Assembly (NCBI RefSeq): GCF_002980595.1
Contig: NZ_PVLQ01000047.1
Coordinates: forward strand, 1-41,316
DNA: 41,316 nucleotides
Origin: Malikia granosa
GTDB lineage: Bacteria > Pseudomonadota > Gammaproteobacteria > Burkholderiales > Burkholderiaceae_C
Direction: 5' to 3'
In this document: positions 36,502 to 41,316 of the stretch, piece by piece
How the letters are laid out: each line of letters opens with the position of its first letter
Numbering within the stretch: the stretch's first letter is position 1
Notes under the pieces: model-generated
What the model was told of the DNA's origin: nothing
The model's input: the letters and a program-made list of their open reading frames with translations, nothing else
Databases searched by the model: none
Translations under genes and position numbers: made by a program

Positions 36502-37970
36502 TCCTCGGGCTTGGCTTCTTTGCGCTCGCTCAGCGTCTTGCTGACCTGCACCGGCTGCCCCTTGAGCTGCTTGATTGCCTGCTGCAGCTGGAAGTCCTTC
36601 TCGGAGCCGAATTCGGGCAGCAGACGGCCGCCCGGGTTCTTCCTGGCTTCCTCTTCGAGCCGCAGGCGCGCGGCCTCGCGTTCCTGCTCGCGCTGTTTCT
36701 CGGCTGCCTTGTCGGCCTCGCTCAACGGCTTGGCCTCGTCCTGGCCGTTGCCCAGGTGCTTCTCGAGGTCGGCCTCGCGCGTGCGCAGCGCGGCGAACAG
36801 ATTGCCTTCCTCGGTCTCGTCGACCCAGACATCGGGCACGATGCCCTTGGCCTGGATCGAGCGGCCGCTCGGGGTGTAGTAGCGCGCGGTCGTGATCTTG
36901 AGTCCGGTGTCGGGGCCGAGCGGACGCACCGTCTGCACCGAGCCCTTGCCGAAGGTCTGGCTGCCCAGGATGGTGGCGCGCTTGTGGTCCTGCAGCGCGC
37001 CGGCGACGATCTCGCTGGCCGAGGCCGAGCCTTCGTTGACCAGCACCACGATCGGCAGCTTCTTGAACGCGCCCTTGCTGACCTCGTTGAGGCGGCGGAT
37101 CGGGTCGTTGCCGCTGCGGCGCAGGTAGTATTCGGGCGCGGCCTTGTAGATCGACTTGCTTTCCTCGAGCTGGCCGTTGGTCGTGACCACGGTGGCGTTG
37201 TCGGGCAGGAAGGCGGCCGAGATCGCGACCGCCGCGTCGAGCAGCCCGCCCGGGTCGTTGCGCAGGTCGAGCACCAGGCCCTTGAGGCCGGGGTTTTCCT
37301 TGTAGATGTCCTCGAGCTTGCGCGTGAAGTCCTCGACCGTGCGTTCCTGGAACTGCGAGACGCGGACCCAGGCATAGCCCGGCTCGACCAGCTTGGCCTT
37401 GACGCTCTGGGTCTTGATTTCCTCGCGCGTGATCGTGACCGGGAAGCTGCGGTTCTCGTCCTTGCGGAAGATGGTCAGCTGCACCTTGGTGCTGGGCTCG
37501 CCGCGCATGCGCTTGACCGCGTCGTTGATGGTCAGGCCCTTGACCGGGGTGTCGTCGATCTTGGTGATCAGGTCGTTGGTCTTGAGACCGGCCCGGTAGG
37601 CCGGCGAGCCCTCGATAGGCGAGACCACCTTGACCAGGCCGTCCTCCATCGTGATCTCGATGCCGACGCCGACGAAGCGGCCCGAAGTGCCTTCGCGGAA
37701 TTCCTTGAAGGACTTCTTGTCGAAGTATTGCGAGTGCGGGTCGAGGCTGGAGACCATGCCCGAAATCGCATCGGTGATGAGCTTCTTTTCGTCGATCGGC
37801 TCGACATAGTCGCTCTTGACCATGCCGAACACGGCGGCGAACTGCTGCAGTTCCTCCAGCGGCAGCGGTGCGAGCGAACCGCGCGCGACCGCCTGCAGCT
37901 GCACCGTGGTCAAGGCGCCTGCCAGCGCACCGACGGCAACCCAGCCCGCGATCTTGAGTTTCTGACCCAT
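36498..37970 (-). CDS. ctpA: S41-family C-terminal processing peptidase
   Basis: Periplasmic serine protease of the Ctp/Tsp family that trims proteins from their C terminus. The 490-residue protein has an N-terminal membrane or signal segment (IAGWVAVGALAGALTTV) and a PDZ domain (about 95-180: GVGIEITMEDGLVKVVSPIEGSPA). The catalytic Ser lies in NEGSASASEIVAGAL and the Lys in SQTFGKGSVQ. A charged C-terminal tail (REQEREAARLRLEEEARK) may be coiled-coil. The ATG at 37970 is preferred over an adjacent in-frame TTG. It is coupled to moeB and follows gpmA by about 95 bp. Confidence 0.95.
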   Translation of the reverse strand: MGQKLKIAGWVAVGALAGALTTVQLQAVARGSLAPLPLEELQQFAAVFGMVKSDYVEPIDEKKLITDAISGMVSSLDPHSQYFDKKSFKEFREGTSGRFVGVGIEITMEDGLVKVVSPIEGSPAYRAGLKTNDLITKIDDTPVKGLTINDAVKRMRGEPSTKVQLTIFRKDENRSFPVTITREEIKTQSVKAKLVEPGYAWVRVSQFQERTVEDFTRKLEDIYKENPGLKGLVLDLRNDPGGLLDAAVAISAAFLPDNATVVTTNGQLEESKSIYKAAPEYYLRRSGNDPIRRLNEVSKGAFKKLPIVVLVNEGSASASEIVAGALQDHKRATILGSQTFGKGSVQTVRPLGPDTGLKITTARYYTPSGRSIQAKGIVPDVWVDETEEGNLFAALRTREADLEKHLGNGQDEAKPLSEADKAAEKQREQEREAARLRLEEEARKNPGGRLLPEFGSEKDFQLQQAIKQLKGQPVQVSKTLSERKEAKPEE

Positions 37971-38066
37971 CAAACCATCCTTCTGTCGGCTCTCAATGCG
38001 CCGTCTGTTGACTATAAACCCGGCGCGAGCCGGGTGGCGCCCTGCGCTGCAAGACCCGCCTGGCGG

Positions 38067-38810
38067 TCAGGCCTTGCCTTGGCTGGCCACGGCTGCCGCA
38101 GCCGCCGCGGCTGCCTCGGCGTCGCCCAGGTAGTAGCGGCGCAGCGGCTTCATGTCGTCGTCGAACTCGTACACCAGCGGGATGCCGTTGGGGATGTTGA
38201 GGTTGACGATGTCGGCATCCGAGATGCCGTCGAGGTGCTTGATCAGGGCGCGGATCGAGTTGCCGTGGGCGGCAATCAGCACGCGCTGGCCCGACTTCAC
38301 GCTCGGGGCGATGGTCTGCTCCCAGTAGGGCACGACGCGCGCGACGGTGTCCTTGAGGCATTCGGTCAGCGGGATCTGCTCGGGCGCCAGATTGGCGTAG
38401 CGGCGGTCGCTGCGCTGGCCGCGCGGGTCGTCGGCCTCGAGCGCCGGCGGCGGGGTGTCGTAGCTGCGGCGCCAGATCAGCACCTGCTCGTCGCCGTATT
38501 CCTTCGCCATGTCGATCTTGTTCAGGCCCTGCAGGCCGCCGTAGTGGCGCTCGTTGAGGCGGTAGTCCTTGATCACCGGCAGCCAGGTGCGGTCCATCTC
38601 GTCCAGGGTGTACCACAGGGTGTGGATGGCACGCTTGAGCACCGAGGTGTAGCAGAGGTCGAAGTCCCAGCCTTCGGCCTTGAGCAGCTTGCCGGCCGAC
38701 ATCGCCTGCGACACGCCGGTCGGCGTCAGGTCGACGTCGGTCCAGCCGGTGAAGCGGTTTTCCAGGTTCCAGGTGGATTCGCCGTGGCGGATCAGGACGA
38801 GTTTGTACAT
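38067..38810 (-). CDS. gpmA: 2,3-bisphosphoglycerate-dependent phosphoglycerate mutase
   Basis: Glycolytic enzyme interconverting 3- and 2-phosphoglycerate. The 247-residue protein has the phosphohistidine motif RHGESTWN (8-15), [32 protein letters not shown] (catalytic Glu and substrate residues) and the second histidine in [14 protein letters not shown]. The C terminus ends in an Ala-rich run of about ten residues ([12 protein letters not shown]) not needed for the fold. A TATTCT -10 candidate lies in the 66-bp gap shared with the divergent rhodanese gene. Confidence 0.97.
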   Translation of the reverse strand: MYKLVLIRHGESTWNLENRFTGWTDVDLTPTGVSQAMSAGKLLKAEGWDFDLCYTSVLKRAIHTLWYTLDEMDRTWLPVIKDYRLNERHYGGLQGLNKIDMAKEYGDEQVLIWRRSYDTPPPALEADDPRGQRSDRRYANLAPEQIPLTECLKDTVARVVPYWEQTIAPSVKSGQRVLIAAHGNSIRALIKHLDGISDADIVNLNIPNGIPLVYEFDDDMKPLRRYYLGDAEAAAAAAAAVASQGKA

Positions 38811-38876
38811 GGGGATATCCAGAGCAAGGGCAAAGCTGGCATTTTAGAATACAGGTCCTCAAGCGAAAGGCTGATC

Positions 38877-39287
38877 GTGACGTTTTTGATAGCTAACTGG
38901 TTTTTGATTCTGGCCGCCCTGGTCTCGGGTGGTCTGCTGCTCTGGCCCCTGGTCACAGGTGGGGGGCTTTCCGGGGGACTCAAGCCCACCGATGCGGTGC
39001 TGCTGATCAACCGCGAGAAGGCGGTGGTGGTCGATGTCTGCTCCAGCGACGAGTTCGCCACCGGCCATGTGGTGGGCGCGCGCAACATTCCGCTGGCCGA
39101 TCTCGAGGCCAAGCTGCCGGGCGCGGTCAAGAACAAGGCGCTGCCCGTGATCCTGGTCTGCGCGTCGGGCATGCGCTCGGGCCGCGCGGTCGCGATCGCG
39201 AAGAAGCTCGGCTACGAGAAGGCCCAGTCGCTCGAGGGCGGCATGAAGGCCTGGCGTGCAGCCAGCCTGCCGGTCGAGAAGGCCTGA
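38877..39287 (+). CDS. Membrane-anchored rhodanese-like protein
   Basis: A 136-residue protein with one N-terminal transmembrane segment ([20 protein letters not shown]) followed by a rhodanese domain. The active Cys is C95 in [10 protein letters not shown], preceded by [20 protein letters not shown]. Such proteins move sulfur from persulfides or detoxify; the acceptor is unknown. It starts with GTG at 38877, with AAAGG about 8 nt upstream, and no ATG fits. It is the first gene of rhodanese-grxC-secB-gpsA, a conserved Burkholderiales cluster, and lies 11 bp before grxC. Confidence 0.92.
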   Translation: MTFLIANWFLILAALVSGGLLLWPLVTGGGLSGGLKPTDAVLLINREKAVVVDVCSSDEFATGHVVGARNIPLADLEAKLPGAVKNKALPVILVCASGMRSGRAVAIAKKLGYEKAQSLEGGMKAWRAASLPVEKA

Positions 39288-39298
39288 AGGAATTCGGC

Positions 39299-39556
39299 AT
39301 GGCCCGGGTAAAAATCTACAGCAGCGACTACTGCCCCTACTGCCACCGCGCCAAGGCCCTGCTGCGCGAGCGCGGCGTGAGCGACTGGGAGGAGATCTGC
39401 GTCGACGGCAAGCCCGCCGAGCGCGCCGCGATGGCGCAGCTGGTCGGTCGCACCAGCGTGCCGCAGATCTTCATCAACGGCCAGCATGTCGGCGGCTGCG
39501 ACGACCTGCACGCGCTCGATGCGCGCGGCGGCCTGCAGCCCCTGCTCGACGCCTGA
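39299..39556 (+). CDS. grxC: Glutaredoxin 3
   Basis: Small thiol-disulfide oxidoreductase using glutathione. The 85-residue protein has the CPYC active site (C12, C15), the cis-Pro in [11 protein letters not shown], and the [10 protein letters not shown] glutathione-binding segment; this is the normal Grx3 length. It lies 11 bp after the rhodanese gene and is likely cotranscribed. A strong terminator follows some 80 nt downstream, inside the leader of secB. Confidence 0.97.
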   Translation: MARVKIYSSDYCPYCHRAKALLRERGVSDWEEICVDGKPAERAAMAQLVGRTSVPQIFINGQHVGGCDDLHALDARGGLQPLLDA

Positions 39557-39638
39557 ACGGTTCGCTGCCGGCTCGGCCTGTCCTGCAGGCAGGAGCTCTG
39601 GAAGCGCCATGCCTTGCTGACATAATGGCAAGCGAACG

Positions 39639-39675
39639 GCCCGCTGCGGCAATGCGCCGGCAGCGGGCTTTTTTT
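39639..39675 (+). terminator. Terminator hairpin between grxC and secB
   Basis: GCCCGCTGC (39639-39647) pairs perfectly with GCAGCGGGC (39660-39668), with an inner CGG/CCG pairing, followed by seven T. It ends only 21 nt before the secB ATG. A TGACATAAT extended -10 candidate lies upstream at 39618-39626. Confidence 0.85.
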
Positions 39676-39696
39676 GACCCGAAAACGAAAGCAGCA

Positions 39697-40146
39697 ATGT
39701 CCGAGCAACAGGTTCCCGTGTTCCAGATCCAGCGCGTCTACATGAAGGAGGCTTCGCTGGAGCAGCCCAATTCGCCCGCCATCCTGCTGGTGCAGGAGCA
39801 GCCTTCGGTCGACATCCAGCTTGGCGTCGGCGCCGAGCAGGTGGCCGAGGGCATCTACGAAGTCAACGTGACCGCGACCGTGCAGACCAAGATCCAGGAC
39901 AAGACCCTGTTCCTGGCCGAGGTTAAGCAGGCCGGCATCTTCGAGATCCGCAACCTGCCCGACGAGCAGATGGGCCCGATCATGGGCATCGCCTGCCCGC
40001 AGATCGTCTATCCCTACCTGCGTGGCAACGTCGCCGACGTGATCACGCGCGCCGGCTTCCCGCCGGTGCATCTGTCCGAGATCAACTTCCAGGCCATGTA
40101 CGAGCAGCAGCAGGCGCAGGCCGAGCAAGAGGCCGCTGCGGCCTGA
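39697..40146 (+). CDS. secB: Protein-export chaperone SecB
   Basis: Tetrameric chaperone that keeps preproteins unfolded and passes them to SecA. The 149-residue protein has [19 protein letters not shown], the [31 protein letters not shown] strands, [35 protein letters not shown], and a Gln/Ala/Glu-rich tail. The ATG at 39697 matches the family; the ribosome-binding site is weak (GAAAG). The leader contains a terminator-like hairpin just upstream, so expression may depend on read-through. Genes grxC-secB-gpsA are linked in many proteobacteria. Confidence 0.97.
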   Translation: MSEQQVPVFQIQRVYMKEASLEQPNSPAILLVQEQPSVDIQLGVGAEQVAEGIYEVNVTATVQTKIQDKTLFLAEVKQAGIFEIRNLPDEQMGPIMGIACPQIVYPYLRGNVADVITRAGFPPVHLSEINFQAMYEQQQAQAEQEAAAA

Positions 40147-40177
40147 GCGCTGCGGCAGGGGAGATGAATTGGCCCGC

Positions 40178-41191
40178 ATGAAGATCACCGTGCTGGGTGC
40201 TGGCGCCTGGGGAACGGCGCTGGCCATTGCCGCCGCCGCGAATGGCGAAGCCCACGAGGTGCGCCTGTGGGCGCGCAACCCCGACCAGCTGGCCGACATG
40301 CGGCAGCAGCGCGAGAACCGGCGCTACCTGCCGGGGGCACCGTTTCCTGAGCGCCTGCAGGTGCTCGAGGCCGGCCTGGCCGAGCTGCCGGCCCTGCTCG
40401 CCGCTGACGACCTGGTGGTGATCGCCACGCCGATGGCCGCCTTGCGCGACATGCTGACCTTGCTGCGCGCGAGTCCGGCGCCAGTGGTCTGGCTCTGCAA
40501 GGGCTTCGAGCGCGCGGACGGTGCCGGCATCGGCCTGCTCGGACACGAGATCTGCGCCGAGGTCGCGCCCGGCCTGCAGGCCGGTGCACTCAGCGGTCCG
40601 AGCTTTGCCAAGGAAGTTGCCGCCGGTCGGCCGACCGCGCTGGTCGCGGCCAGCGACAGCGTCTTGTTGCGCGAGCGCCTGGTGCAGGCCTTCCATGGCC
40701 AGTCGCTGCGCGTCTATGCCAACGACGACCTGATCGGCGTCGAGGTCGGCGGCGCGGTCAAGAACGTGATGGCGATCGCGACCGGCCTGTGCGACGGGCT
40801 CGACCTCGGGCTCAATGCGCGCGCCGCGTTGATCACGCGCGGCCTGGCCGAGATCGCCCGGCTCGGGCAGGCGCTGGGCGCCCGGTCCGAGACCTTCATG
40901 GGCCTGAGCGGCCTGGGCGACCTGGTGCTGACCGCCACCGGCGACCTGAGCCGCAACCGCCAGGTCGGCCTGCTGCTGGCCCAGGGACTGAGCCTGCAAC
41001 AGGCGGTCGATTCGCTCGGCCATGTGGCAGAAGGCGTCTACAGCGCCCATACCGTGGCGCAGCGCGCCCGCGCGCTCGGCATCGAGATGCCGATCACCGA
41101 TGCGGTGGTGGCGCTGCTCGACGGCCGGCTGCAGCCGGCCGATGCGGTCACGGTCCTGATGGGGCGCGATCCGGTCGCCGAGCTGCACTGA
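40178..41191 (+). CDS. gpsA: Glycerol-3-phosphate dehydrogenase [NAD(P)+]
   Basis: Reduces dihydroxyacetone phosphate to glycerol-3-phosphate for phospholipid synthesis. The 337-residue protein has the NAD-binding [10 protein letters not shown] near the N terminus, [63 protein letters not shown] (catalytic Lys region), and [30 protein letters not shown] (40157-40163) is 14 nt from the ATG but 5 nt from an in-frame TTG at 40169, which adds three residues and may be the true start. It follows secB by about 30 bp. Confidence 0.96.
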   Translation: MKITVLGAGAWGTALAIAAAANGEAHEVRLWARNPDQLADMRQQRENRRYLPGAPFPERLQVLEAGLAELPALLAADDLVVIATPMAALRDMLTLLRASPAPVVWLCKGFERADGAGIGLLGHEICAEVAPGLQAGALSGPSFAKEVAAGRPTALVAASDSVLLRERLVQAFHGQSLRVYANDDLIGVEVGGAVKNVMAIATGLCDGLDLGLNARAALITRGLAEIARLGQALGARSETFMGLSGLGDLVLTATGDLSRNRQVGLLLAQGLSLQQAVDSLGHVAEGVYSAHTVAQRARALGIEMPITDAVVALLDGRLQPADAVTVLMGRDPVAELH

Positions 41192-41233
41192 AGCGGCCGT
41201 GCTGGCCTGAGCCTGGCCGCATCGAGCCATGCA

Positions 41234-41266
41234 AAAGGCCTGCTCTCGTGGCAGGCCTTTGCTTTT
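41234..41266 (+). terminator. Intrinsic terminator of gpsA
   Basis: AAAGGCCTGC pairs perfectly with GCAGGCCTTT (41251-41260) around a 7-nt loop and is followed by GCTTTT. It closes the rhodanese-grxC-secB-gpsA cluster. No gene is seen from here to the window end. Confidence 0.88.
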
Positions 41267-41316
41267 GCCGCACCCGCCAGCGGGCGCTGCGGCCAGCCTA
41301 GGGCCTGTTAACGCAA

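Noticed and set aside
41299-41316. Possible insertion-sequence terminus at the window edge (GGGCCTGTTAACG)
   Set aside because: It only vaguely recalls IS5-family ends, and the sequence stops here, so it cannot be tested within the window.

Overview
This is 41.3 kb of high-GC chromosome from a betaproteobacterium, most likely order Burkholderiales. The evidence is the conserved gene blocks (ftsY / rsmD-coaD-ferredoxin; TPR protein-lolB-ispE-tRNA-Gln-prs-rplY-pth; mutM-mutY / rapZ-recN-nadK / hrcA; gpmA-S41 peptidase-moeB; rhodanese-grxC-secB-gpsA), together with a Bug/TctC-type periplasmic binding protein and a DUF3422 protein. I cannot name the genus from the sequence alone. Almost the whole window is dense housekeeping DNA with short gaps and several 1-4 nt start/stop overlaps. 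There are no rRNA genes, CRISPR arrays or intact insertion sequences.

Layout. 1-9.6 kb: rpsT and the DEAD-box helicase rhlE are divergent; apaH is divergent from a CorC/CNNM-type membrane protein, which is followed by DUF3422; ftsY is divergent from rsmD-coaD-ferredoxin. 9-14.8 kb: a minus-strand block links outer-membrane lipoprotein insertion (lolB), isoprenoid synthesis (ispE), tRNA-Gln, PRPP synthesis (prs), ribosomal protein L25 and peptidyl-tRNA hydrolase. 14.9-21.5 kb: the oxidised-guanine repair pair mutM-mutY, the overlapping nadK-recN-rapZ operon, hrcA, and a tRNA with anticodon CAT. 21.5-24.5 kb is the only clearly accessory stretch: a zeta-toxin-like ATPase with a small overlapping upstream partner gene, about 0.8 kb of probably decayed DNA, and two tandem type IV pilin genes. 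24.5-34.4 kb: miaB, a small exported protein, a CYTH-CHAD protein, argB, a zinc-finger protein with ilvE, then a plus-strand run of EEP phosphodiesterase, cardiolipin synthase, folE, a BLUF blue-light sensor and DUF429. 34.5-41.3 kb: a solitary Bug receptor with a well-formed promoter and palindromes, gpmA-ctpA-moeB, and rhodanese-grxC-secB-gpsA.

The points most worth a second look are: the toxin-like pair and decayed DNA next to the CAT tRNA; the AT-rich 3' part of ispE beside tRNA-Gln; the BLUF photoreceptor placed 2 nt behind folE; the tandem pilins with a candidate sigma-54 promoter; the palindrome overlapping the -10 of the Bug gene; and a terminator-like hairpin inside the secB leader. 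I found no convincing wholly new multi-gene system.
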